A stretch of DNA of 64,000 bases from Cryptomeria japonica (taxonomy: Eukaryota > Streptophyta > Pinopsida > Cupressales > Cupressaceae). A program made the translations under genes and the position numbers. Under the pieces are notes generated by a model. It did no database searches and was not told where the DNA came from. It worked only from the letters and a program-made list of their open reading frames with translations. The stretch covers positions 141,888,849 to 141,952,848 of the forward strand of contig NC_081410.1 in assembly GCF_030272615.1 (NCBI RefSeq), written 5' to 3'. The stretch's first letter is position 1, and every line of letters begins with the position of its first letter. Below are positions 13,901-27,100 of this stretch, piece by piece.

Positions 13901-16900
13901 TCGCAACATTTTCAGAGGTTTGGGTTGTGGATCATGCACACTTATTGGTCAAATTGTCTCCTAAGTTGTGTTGACGTGTTTTTTATGACAGCGTCAAACA
14001 CAGAATAAAGTTGCCTAACGGTCACTTCACTCTCTCTTGATCAAAGTACGATTGCATGCTAAGATTGCAAGAAGTTCAAACAATCAACTCCAAGGTTCCT
14101 CCGATGCATGGATGTGACTCAGTTGGCTGATGTAATTGCTGGTAATCCAAGGGGCCTTACGTGTGCATCGTTCTTTCACTTCTTTGCTGTGGCTGGAACT
14201 CCATCATCGAATATGGCAATTTTGCGATGCTATTGCTTCGAATGGACTAAAATGAACTGAAAGATAAGGGAAAGGGTTCAGAAGGATCTAAATCTACTCC
14301 TAAGGGCAGTGATAACAATGAATAGTGCTCTGGTGGACAAATTCCAAATAAACCAAGCTTTGCTTCGCCAAGATCAACTACAACTCCACAAGAACCGGTG
14401 CAATCTTCTAGGGATGGAAGAGGATTTTCAAATCGAGAAAGTACATTTGAATACCCAAAAACAGCACAATCCAAACGACTATCCACAATCGAACTCAACA
14501 CAAATTTAGGGGGCTCAGACTAACTTTACACTGCAACTTACAATCAGCAAGATGCAAAAAGTATGAACCAGGGAAATTCATCAAACACCATTACATTTTC
14601 CATTGAAATCAAAGCATTATACTACTTCTACTCTAAGCGAGGAAGGTGAAACCATGCAAGCTTTGAAAAAATAATTGAAGTGGACACCATCAGAAAACAA
14701 TGTTTCACTATTATTTTCTCAAAAACTTATCGCAACAATTTCATACAAAGCTCCCTCCTCTTTACAAATGAGGGGGTCACCCCTTTATATAGGCCTCGGG
14801 CCATGATTACATGCAAACCCTAATTAGGGTTTTCCCTAAAAGATTCTCCACACATGATGCAACAAGGTGGGAATCTCCAATTAATAACCCATCATGCCAA
14901 TATACAATTAATTCAAAAGTACCCAAAATAGCATCCACTGCGCATTTATTGCACCACCTCCTTCAAATTCGCCCAACATGCGTTGAATATTCATCCATGC
15001 AAAAATCACCCCATTATGTCATAAATGCTCCATCATTTCCACATGCGGCGGCTGCATGCAAAAGGAATCTGCCATAAATTCAACATGCAATGACTAGGTT
15101 GCCATTTGGTCAAATATTCTGGCAATGAATGCGCCACCATACTGCCATGCATTCAATAGATCCTCGCCATGCAAATGGACTCTGTCGTCATATATCCGCC
15201 CCTGCACATCTGGAATTGTTGGAGAGGGAAAATTCGATTCAGGAAAAATTTTCTTGAAGTCTCCTCAACTTTCTTTGCTTGAAGAAGGTTTTTTATCAAT
15301 TCTGCACATTTCCTATTTTTTAGGAAAATTTCCAAATTAGGGTTCCACGGTCCAGGAGAGAGAAAATTCTCCTACGAATCCAAATCTATAAAACTTTTGA
15401 AATTTGGATGTGATTTGATGCCCGAGAATGGATTTTTCAAAATTTTTCCCTAGAGGGGAAATTTCTTGTTCAGTTCATCCTTGATTCCTTCCTTGCCTTA
15501 GAAATTTTATGTTCAATTCATCCTTGGGTGTATTTCTTCCTTGCTTGGAATTTTGTCCCGAAGGAAGGAATTTCCAATACTTAGCCAAATTTTAATCTTT
15601 CCTGGAATTCCGTCGTGAAGGAAGGAATCTCCAACACTTAGCCAAATTTTCACCCTTTTCAGGAACTCTGTCATGAAGGAAGGAATTTCCAACACTTAGC
15701 CAAATTTTCACATTTCCAAGAATTCCGTCGTGAAGGAAGGAATTTCCATGACTTAGCCAAATTTTCACCTTTTTCAGGAACTCTGTCATGAAGGAAGGAA
15801 TTTCCAACACTTGGTCAATTTTTCACCTTTCCTGGAATTGTGTCCTGAAGGAAGGAATTTCCATTACTTTGTGAATTGTCCATGTCTCCTTTTCAACATC
15901 CCTATTTTTAGGGATCCTCCTAAAATTTAGGAGTCAGTTCATTGGATGGAGAATTCTGCCACGATTCCGAATCTATAAAATTTTCCACTCTGTCGAGATT
16001 CGGTGTCTAAAAAATAGCAAATTCAAAAATTTGCCCGAGGGGAATTTTTTTTTTTTAATTCCTCCTTGACTCCTTGGATTCCATGCCTTAGGCAAAATTT
16101 CAATTTTTTAGCTTGGGCGGAATTTTCATCATCTCCATGGATTCATGGATTTTTCCACTTGTGAATGCCTTCTTGAATTCAGTGCCCCAGCCCAGCCTTG
16201 GGCGCATTTTGGCTTTGTCCACGGACTGACGGATTTTTCCACTTGTGAATGGCATCTTGGTTTTGGCGCCCCAGTCCAGCCTTGGGCGCATTTTCACTTT
16301 GTCCATGGACTGACGGATTTTTCCACCTGTGAATGCCTTCTTGGTTTTGGCGCCCCGGTCCAACCTTGGGCGCATTTTCACTTTGTCCATGGACTGGCAG
16401 ATTTTCCCACTTGTGAATGACATCTTGGTTTTGGCGCCCCAGCCCAGCCTTGGGCGCATTTTCACTTTGTCCATGGACTGACAGATTTTTCCACCTGTGA
16501 ATGCCTTCTTGGTTTTGGCGCCCCAATCCAGCCTTGGGCGCATTTTCACTTTGTCCATGGACTGGCGGATTTTCCCACTTGTGAATGCCTTCTTGGTTTT
16601 GGCGCCCCAGCCCAGCCTTGGGCGCATTTTGGCTTTGTCCATGGATACATGGATTTTTTTTCACAAGTTCCAGGCTCTTCGTCGGGATATAGATATGAAA
16701 TATAACATTTAAATATAAGTGGTATCTTCAATATGTCTTTTTCCTTTCTTATACTTTAAGTTATATTTCATATATATTGTCAGGATGTTTGAGAGTGGTT
16801 TCAGGTCCATAGGAATCATTTTGCAAATTCTGGATTTTGGAAGATCTTCCAAATTTCCAGACTTAGTCAAATTTCAGGCCATTTTCGGATCAGGATGACA

Positions 16901-18050
16901 TTGGTAGATTGATGTGAATTTCTGGACTTGGATGATTTTGCATGCTTTCCTCTTCTGGAATAGGAGTTCCAAACTTAACCATTTTTTGACCCAAATTGTC
17001 TGCCTTCTGACTCTTCCGGATTTAGAAATGGTCTTCAGAAACGTTCAGTCTTCAGAGATATTCAGCTTTTAGTGTTTTCCTGTGAAGAACCTGCCAAAAA
17101 TAGATTTTGCCAAATAGTAAGTGTTTCAAAATGTCAAGGTTTGGGCAAAACAAGTCAGAAAAGCTCTTACTAAAAATAGAAACTTACTAAAAATAGAACT
17201 TACTAAAAATAGTAAGTTTAATTTTTGGCAAAATTAGACCAATTCGGGACTCAGTAAAATCCCTAAAAAATAGGAACTTTCTAAAAATAGAAAGTTGCTC
17301 CATTTTGGCTCAAATTTTACTGGGAGGTTCCTTGAAGGGTCCTAATTCCAATTGTATGTTCAGTTTTTCCAAAACCCTAAGAGAAACTCCTAAAATCTAG
17401 GACAGAAGGCAAAAACCCTAAAATTCACAAAACTAGTCCTAGACTTAGCCGAATTCGCTCAAACAAAAAGCAAATTTAATCAATATGACCCCCTAACACT
17501 TGCAAAGCAGAGAGACTGACGAGACTGCTGCAAAAAGACCACAAAAACGCAAGCCAAAAAACTAGGAGGGCCTAAAAAGAAGGGGGTCCCCATTTGCAAT
17601 GGGGCGATGTGTGAAAACGTCACAACAAGTTGTTACATACTTTCATTGTGGATTATGGAGTTGGGGAATGTTGTACTTGTTGGCCCAAGTTGCTTCACAT
17701 GACTGGCAGGGGATCCAAACTATATAGGTGCTACATCATGATCCATAGATTCAATAAGGTGTTGTTTAATCATTCCAAGCCACAATTGCTTGAGGGAAAA
17801 CAATTCCAGGAAGGGTGGACTATCATATCCACTTTTTGGAAAATTGTGCCACAAAAACCTCTAGCGTATTTCCATTTATTGGGCTAAAAGGCAAAGCAAG
17901 GGAAATAAATTTTGATATTATTTTAAGTTGGACTCAACATTTTAATTCTAGGTTGCCGGTTCGGGTTTGAAGAACCGGTACGCCAGTACGGCAAAATTTT
18001 GGAAAGGGGTTTGGGTTCGTTTGGGTTCGTTAGTACAAAAACATGTAAAT

Positions 18051-18101
<51 letters not shown>

Positions 18102-21100
18102 CCTATAAGCATGAATTAAGATTAGCATGTCACATAGCATCATATAAACAACAAAACCAACATAAACTTGTAATCATAGCATCATGATCATACCATAACA
18201 GCATCATATACATCAAGTTTAATATCAAAATGATAAAATATTCAAGTATCATTGTTTCAACTTTCAACAATTTAAAGTTTGATCATCAAATGGATTCTCT
18301 AATTCATCATCCTCATTCTCCTCCTCCTCATCCTTGACATTGACATTAGATGAATCAATGCCAATGCCAATGCCACTTACACTTGCACTTTCTCTATAAG
18401 TTTGCTCGCTATCTGAGTCATCAAATGCAACAAGCTGAGAAGTGAAATCATCCAAATCAGTATATTTTGGCTCCATATCCCACATCTTTGTTTCCCCTTG
18501 ATTGTAGTCATGTTGCTTGTGTAAAATGAGCCAAGTTAATGTTTTAAAACTCATTTTGAGGGTCATATTTTAATTTTTTTATGTGGTGGAACTCACTTTT
18601 TAATTATAATTGGAAGGAAATTTAATAAGGACTCAGATCGAAAAAGTATAAAAGTGGGCACCTAGCCACATTTGGTGTCTTGATTTCATTTTGGTATTTT
18701 TCATTGGAACCTTTGGCATTTGAGTTTTGGCATCCAAGGATAAAAACCCTCTTGGATTCCACATTTGGGATCAAAGAGGAAAACCCTTGTTTCCCATATT
18801 AGGTGACTCCATTCAGAGATCACAAAGTGCTGATTTCTTGCGGATTTTATAACATTTTTTAATGTTTGCATGGTGCTGCTACAGTGTCGCTACAGTGATT
18901 TGTTAAAGATTTTACCCTTTGGAGGGTTATATGTTGCTGCTACAGTGTCGTAGTGTTGCCCATCATATTCCAGAGTTTTTATATTAGTTTTCAGGACTTT
19001 GGAGAGTTATTATGCATCAGAAAGTGTTGGATCTGAATTGTTTATGATATTTCCAGTCAACACTAGCTGAGCACTACCTTTGGAGGAGTAAAATCAGTAA
19101 ATCCCAGCCTTGAGATCAATTATACAGTTGTTGGTTTAGTTTACACCATTCTCAGCCACCAACAACCATCCTCAGTGTTATATCGGCCATATAAGGTGCT
19201 GTTCCAATCATCAGAAGGTAATATCAATCATATATGGTGTTGTTTTATCATTTTGGAAGATTATATCAGTCATATAAGGTGTTGTACCAGTCATATAAGG
19301 TGCTGTTCCAACATTCTGGAAGGTTACATCAGTCATACAAGGTGCTGCTCCGATCAACAAATAATCAACCAATGATCAATCCCACACAATGCTTTCTAGC
19401 CAAGATTCTTATTGAAAGAACCACTCATGATTAAAATACGGAGCCAATCAATAGAGGACATCACCACTTGTTATGATGAGTATAAGACTCTCAATCTTGA
19501 TATTAAGGAGATGTTTTGGTGGTTTTGGGTGACAAATCCATGGTACCACCATTCATTGGCTACTCCCTCTAGGTGTAATATGGCAAACTTGATGGCATCC
19601 TCTTCTAGCATTGGGTTAAAAGATAGGTATGTATCAAGCTTTTGGATCCATGTATGGGCTGTGATCTTACTTGATCCATCAAAGTTTAAAAGGGTCAATT
19701 TGCCTACCTTGTGCCGCAAGTCCTTATTGATTTGCTTTCTCCCTCTTCTTTGTGTACTCCTAGTTCGAGCCTCACAATAAGCTGTAAAGGGGATACTTCT
19801 CTTAAATTCTGGATCAAATCTAGAATATGCTTCACCAAGATGATCCCAATCAGGATTTTGTGCATCTAATTCCTCCTCTTCCCTTGTCAGCCCTTCCCTG
19901 GTTAAGAAGGGAAGCCGAGTTATTCTTGGGGTAGATCTTGATGTGGTGTCATTTCCAGATTGGCTGGGGGTGACTTCCCTTTCATGCCTAGGGTTGGACC
20001 TTAGAGTGCTTATGGTGGCGTTTATGTTTTGAAGGGCAAGAGCTGTTTGTTCCATAAAGGTTCTGAATTCTTGTTCCATTTGTTCCTTTCTTTTGTTGGC
20101 TTGGCTTATTGTAGCTTTCTTCTTTTCCCTCTCTAGATCTCTTAAAGATCATTGACTAAGTTGCATCAACTACTATCCCTCAGGCTGGCAGGAACATGCT
20201 CTGATACCACTTGTAATGCCCCTTTTTTTCTGGATTACCTTGTAATTTGCCCTAAATTCACAAAATCCAAATGAAACAAAGAACATAGAGAGATAATTCT
20301 TACCTAAGAATGCAATGAGATAAGTCTGTCTTGGAAACCTGCAACCAAGTTAGATAATAATGTAGACACAATACATGTAATACATCCATTTCTAGGGTTA
20401 AAGGAGAAATACACTTATAGCACATAGATCTAAATGATGACGTGGAACCATAACAAGGATGGGGATAGGAGAAACATGACAAGGTGCCCTAATTATCTCC
20501 AGCCCTAAACCCAAGAGCAGAAACACGGTCTCCCTTAGCCTTATGTGGTCCTTAACCATGCTCATGAGGTGGCATACCTAGCGGAGCCTATAAACCATTC
20601 CCCTCCATCACTCTGTCCTTCAATTCCTCTTATGATTGAGGGTCCCTTCAACAATTGATCAATATGGAGATAGTAGGGGAGCTGCACTAGGGTGCCTTTG
20701 ACCCTCAACCCTAGGCTCAAGGTTAGAACCTTATCCTCCTTGACCTCATGCAGTCCTTAACCAATGGTCCTTAAACATCATCATGAGGTGGCCCTGTGAT
20801 CCTTAACCAATGGTCCTTAACTATCTTTTTGAGGCACCATACCTAGTGAGGAACCTTTCACCATCCCCCCCCCCCTTGCACTTCCTCTATTTTCCCAATA
20901 GTATCGAATATTGTGTATAGATTTAATTATATATTTTAAGCACATAAATATATTAATAAATGAATTATGCATACAGTCAGATATAAACATATATGCGTTT
21001 ACACCTGTATGAATAACCTATCTTTGCCTCCATACCACAATGGTATAGATGCTATTGCACAATCATGAACATCATATTACTAAACATTGACCATTGGTTA

Positions 21101-24100
21101 GCAGAAGTGAATAACATTTATTATGCCAAGCATAGAGAAAATCATACCAAATCCCTAGTATGATCGAACTGTTTGTGCATTCAGTTTATTATCCGTCTGA
21201 TCTCTTCCACTTTTGTCTTCTTCTGATGATCAATGCCTTCCTCATTCAATGTGGGTGAAACCCTATTATATCCTTCCATCAGCTTGTGGAGTGGTGTCCT
21301 TCCTTTAGTGATGCATCCCATGGGAGAGATCATATCCCATCTGTTGCTCATTGCACCCTTTCAGCATTTAATCATCTTCTCTAACTCGTGTTTGTTAATC
21401 CTTAAATCGTTCCATTGGTTAATGTTAGGTTATCTATCAATTAGTATTTAATCATTCAGATCGCTGTTCACAAACAAGAGAGAAGGCGATCCTTAAGGCA
21501 GATTCCTTGCTATGGTTATGATTGTTCAAGGTGGTGATAGGGCTCTGCTGTAGACAATCCAGCGATAAGGAAATTGTTAAGTCTCACTACTGTGAGACAA
21601 TTTCCTATCATATCTTGCTAAATCGGATCGGGGTCATGACATGTTGCTGCTGTCATATTGATTTCTAATCAGATCTAAGTGTGATTAAAAGTTATTTAAA
21701 GTTTTTTGTGAAGTTTCCTACTTGGTAGTTGCAATCAGCATCTGAATTACAAGTTTTAGTTGTTGTTCCAGTGGTGTGTGTTCCAGAAAAGTCAGAAAAA
21801 TTATAAAAATACCAAAAAAAACAGAAAATAACAAAAATTCTAAAAAGGGAATATTACATATTGACCATACAATGGGTTCAAGGGCTTCATGAAATCTTAA
21901 CGGAACTCAATAAATTGTACTTGAAATTCATGAATGAAGATAAATAACATGTAATTAGAAAGTTTCAACCACCTAAATGCTCCAATATATCAGCTCATAA
22001 AATCCACAAGCAGATATCCAAAAGATCCAGCTTATTAATCAATTCGGACAGTTTGAGCCTTGAGGAGCTTACATACTTCAGCTAGTTTCGAAAAAACATA
22101 TATCTAGCCAGTTAAACCAGTATCACAACAGTACTAAGTGATTTGTAGAGACCTCCATAAGAGTCTTCCACTTGATAGGCATATAAAAATGTCATTGAGC
22201 TAAAAAAGTGTACAAAACCTAAAATGATTACCCGTTATAGGCAACCCAAATTGTTTAAGGATGAAATTGAATAGATGATACAGGAATGTAATGTCCCCAC
22301 TTTAAAATAGAATTTAATGGTAAATATTAATAATAAAATTAAAATTTAAAAGAATAAAAATAAAATGAAAATGAAAATATAAAAGAATATAATTAAATAT
22401 AATTAAAAATTTAATTAAGTTAATGAATGGGCGGAAGGCATGAAATGATAAGTTGTGAATCTCTCAAATATGAGGTATAAAAGGGAGAAGAGGGTCTCAT
22501 TTGAGAGGGGATAATTTTGGGGAATCAGAAGTGCAGAACTGACTTAAATAAGAAGTGCAGATGTGATTGTGAAAAGTTGTGTCCCTTTCAAAGGGCAGAA
22601 ACAATGAAGAGTTGCACTCTTTCAAAGAGTGCTGATGGTGAAAGGGTGCGTCTATTGCCAAAGGGCATACATGATGAAGAGGTGTGACCTCTCCCTCACA
22701 TTGAGAAATATAAAGGAAAGGAATCAAAGCATCCATTAACATCACCATCGATCAGTTCAGTTCAGAACTGTTATTAAGTTACAGGCATTAACATCTTTGT
22801 TCTTGGTGGCTTGAGAAAGGTAACAAAATACTTGGAACTTTGGCAGAAAGAATAGAAGAAAAAAGACATCAGAAAGGGAAGAAACACACAGGCACTTCAA
22901 AATTTCAAATAGATCGAGGGTTTGATGAATCCCTCTGTCCATCAATAAAAAGCAAAGATAAACACTTCCAGATCAGAATAAACAAATAGGATACTAAGCT
23001 CTTCCAAAATCCAGTGAGTAAAAACGAACGGTATGCATCCCTGTGTACATACAAGTAGAATCCTGTGGCAATATTTATGATAAAGTTTCTGCATACAGCA
23101 TATATATATTTCTGATCATCATATAGACATTCTGCATATTTATACTGATTAATATTCTGAAAATACACTATGCCATTATCAATCCACTGGGCCTGAATCA
23201 CATATTCTAAGTAGGGAGAGGAGTTACAGTTAGGATAACGGTGATGGGGTTATCTCATAGGCACGTCACCACATGGTTTAAGACCGGGGAGTCCCATGAG
23301 GCCAAGGGGGTACAAGGCTGCTGCCCTTGGGCCTGTAAAGTATAGACTTCCTGGGCACCTTACTGTGACAGTCGTCCTCCCTCTGTCATACTGAATGAAG
23401 ATGTAAATGTGGAACATAGGATAGGTGTGACAAGTGGAGGAGAACGGTGATAGGACACTCCACCAGGTAGGCCACCTCATTGATGGCATGGGACACATGG
23501 GATCGAGGGGGCTTAGTCCGCCCTGGAGCTTAGATGGGGGAGTCTCTTGGGCACCACACTTGTCCAATCTAGCCTATGTTCATTACATGAATGAATCTTC
23601 AGAACGAACTTATGTCTTACTTAGCACAGCTATTAGAATCTGTCATAATCATGTATGCAACACTGTATATATATTGCATCTTTCCTAACCTGTTTGCAGA
23701 ACTCCACTCCGGATCTCCAAGTGTTATTATGCTAGCCTACCCTTCTAAATGATAATTAGTGTTACAGCTTTACATAATTTTTGTAATGTTAAAATCAATT
23801 TTTCCTTAGATAGGAATGATATATTCTAGGCAATCATAAGAAGGGACATTACAAGGAACTGCTTGACTTGTAATGTCCCCGTTTTCGTGAGCATCAGAGT
23901 TCGAAGGATTAGCCTATTATTTGGACTCTCATAGGCTAACATTCGGGATAGAGAGTCTCAGTGGCAGTTCCACTTCTTCAATTCAATCTTGGTTTCAGTT
24001 CCAAGGCCTTTGTAGTCAATGTATGGGCTTGGTTGAGGGAAGTCAATCTGGCAGTTGTGATATTTTTAGTCAGGGCACCTGGACACATGGGGGTTATTCA

Positions 24101-27100
24101 GTGCACCTGGACACATGGGGGTTATTCAGTGTTGACCCCAACTTTTGACGGCACGTCAAAGGACTGAATATTGAGGGAGATTAATATTTTAGTGGTTAAC
24201 GTCAAAGTTCAAAAACTCGAACTCGCCACGGACTCGGCAAACCAAAAATTTGGACTCAGACTCGGACTCGTGAAAGACTCGCGAAAGACTCGGCAAGGAC
24301 TCGGCAAAAAACAAAACCGTAGTTTTACAAAAAAACATAAAGAAATTAATGCATTTAGAGAACATAAGAGCCATAATTGAAACATTACACATGTCATATG
24401 ATCAACAAACGCACAACATTTGAAATTTCATCATTCATACTCATAGTTTCAAAATTTCAACTCTAAAATGTATAATACCAAGATTTCTTCAATGCTAATT
24501 ATGTTGTTATATGGAGCCTAATCAGGCTCGGAGGTTAAATTTTCCCTACTTCCATCAGCGCAGTTTCCCCCTATGTTTTTTGACGGGGGTTTGGGGGCGG
24601 CACCCCCAAGTTGGGGTCAAAGGGCAGCGCCCCACGAGGCCAAAAATACTTTTATTATTTTATAAAGGCGTCAAGTGTTATTTTTCTATTGGCCCACATC
24701 CAATTAGGGTTACCCCTTAACCCCCAAAAAAGTCAAAAACGGGGGGAGTTACGCCAAATGAAGGCAAAAAGAACGAAAAAAAACTCATTTTTAAAGCTTG
24801 CCTGATGGTTTTTCTGGGTCGCGCGAGTCCATCTGAAAGACTCGCGAGTCTATGCAAAAGACTCGCGCGAGTCTTTCAAATGGACTCGCCTCACAAGTCC
24901 TTGGCGAGTCCACTCGTGGCTCCCACGAGTCTGTGGCGAGTCCACGAGTTTTTAAACTATGGAAATTAAAGTTATTTAATTAACTTATATGGATATTATA
25001 AAGTCATAAAGTGACTTTATTAAAATTAAAATTATAAGCCACTTAAATATTATAAAGTGACTTTATTAAAAATTAAAAGGTCACTTAAAATATTAAAAGT
25101 GATTTTAAATCATTTAAATGTAAAAGTGCGTCCAAGATGAATTTAAACTATTGAAAAGTGATTTAAATAGATTTAATGTATTTAAAATTGCATTTGGGCG
25201 TACTTTCTTGGAATTTGTGCTTTTGGGGTTATAAGGAGAAAAAGGCAATTAAAACTCATTATTGATTATTTGACATTGCTTCTATTTTGCTCTGTGGAAT
25301 TCCTTGACAAGGGTTTCAGAGGTTTGGCCATTGGAGAACGGAAATTCTTCGTGGATCTGTGATTGTGAGGCTGTGGAAGATCAGCTGAATTATTGCAATA
25401 AAGCTTCATTCAAGAGTCTTATTGTGCTTCAACAAAGATTCTTTATTTCAGATATTGCAGATTTTTCAATAAGGAAAGGGCAAATCAGGTTAGACGCCCC
25501 TTTTAGCAACATATTTCATTTCAATAAGCAGCCGTACAATTCAGGCTTGGCACATGGGTCCAGGAAAGGGACGTTTTGACTGGGAGGCTGAAACACCTTT
25601 CTAATTTGCAATCTAGTTGCACCATTCCCAACGCCCAGCATAATTAGGTGGATTCATCTCATTTTTGGCCTGGAGAAATTGTATTCTACACTTGTACTTC
25701 AATTTTGGCCAGTTTCCCAGTTTTGGCTGGCAAACTCCAGAATTCTTTATTTAAAATAAGTTGAGGACCTACGGGTATGTTTTATGTATTAGTTTCATTT
25801 GCAACAATTACTTAATGCATAATATAGATTCAATTGTTCCATATTTGGTATCTATTCAGTTATATGAGCAATTCTTGCTTGGTGCACTTGTTATTTTTAT
25901 TCAAAATTGTTCAAAAACCCTTGAAAATCCAGAAACAAATCAGCAATAGTATTTCAGGAGAGTTAGAACCACCAAGGTTCTTGCATTGACATGGAGCATA
26001 TTGTTGCAAGAAAGATCCCATTTGTTACACTAGTGATATTGACTATAAAGAAGAAAGGTTCTTTTTGCATCTAGATTGAGTTCCTATATGGCATACCCTA
26101 AATGAAAGGATATAAAGAACCCAATTCCTATTCCTAAAGTGGATAAGTTGATTGATGAATTGCATAAAGTGACTAAATTGGCTCCTGCTGGATTGATATA
26201 AAACCTGAGCATAAAAATGGTATTTAGAGCACACGACAGTCACCATGAATTCTTGGTCATGCCTTTCAGTCTACAAATGCACCGCCAACTTTCCATAACA
26301 TCGTAGATAAAATATTTATTCTAATCTTAAGAATGTTTTTCTGTAATTTTTATGATATTTTGATTTATAACCAAAATTCATAGGAGCACTTATGTCATTG
26401 TGAACATAGTCTATTATCTAACTATTTTCATATTAGGTCGTATTTACACTTGCATAGTTAAGTTTATTTAGATCATCTATTTCTATGTCTCATATCATAG
26501 GATTAAGACACCTGTCATGATCTTAGCTTGTCTCAAGGTTTCATTCTTGTTTTTATAACAAGAGTTTCTTCATTGCATATTGTACTAGTTTTATTTTGCA
26601 TCTAATGAATTATCAGGCTCCATAGCATTTCCATTGCTTCTCTATTATGTGGAAAGTCGTTTTGATTGCAGGCGATCTTTGGACTACTCTGGAGTTGATT
26701 AACAATTCTTACAACTTAGTCCACCTTTATATTGTTCTGAATACCACAAAGACTGATGGTTTATTTGCAAAAGAAAGCAAGATTTTCTGCATCTAACTCG
26801 TACATTTGAGATACATTATCTCTAGAGACGGAGTCAAAGCACACGAATACAAGATTCAGGCACCTAAGGAACGGCCAGAACCAACAATAGTTACTCGTCT
26901 GAGATGGTTCCCAGGATTATGCAGTTACTATCGAGATTTTATCAATGGATTTATGTAGTTATACTTATTATTGACATAATAAAGCCTGCCTAAGTGGAAC
27001 CGGCTAGTATCCACCATGGGGTTTAAATTATAAATGTATTACAGTATTTATACTTTTTGACCCTAAAATATAATCAGAAATTTTAGAAGATTGTATCAGA

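Larger units (their letters stand above)
13969..17627 (+). mobile_element. 3.66 kb solo LTR with two minisatellites
   Basis: Starts TGTTGACGTGTTTT and ends AAAACGTCACAACA, an imperfect terminal inverted repeat, and is flanked by AGTTG on both sides. No second LTR, primer site or internal domain lies inside, so it reads as one LTR left by recombination. TATATAGG at 14786-14793 is a likely promoter in plus orientation. Large LTRs with internal tandem repeats fit Gypsy elements, but no coding part is present to prove this. Confidence 0.75.

Noticed and set aside
16100-16664. Overlapping long ORFs on both strands
   Set aside because: They follow from the 84 bp repeat unit being a multiple of three. 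No start context or homologue supports a protein.
18264-18566. Acidic ORF as a real host gene
   Set aside because: Short, low-complexity tail, no conserved domain, inside TSB intron 1 among repeats; listed only as a weak hAT candidate.
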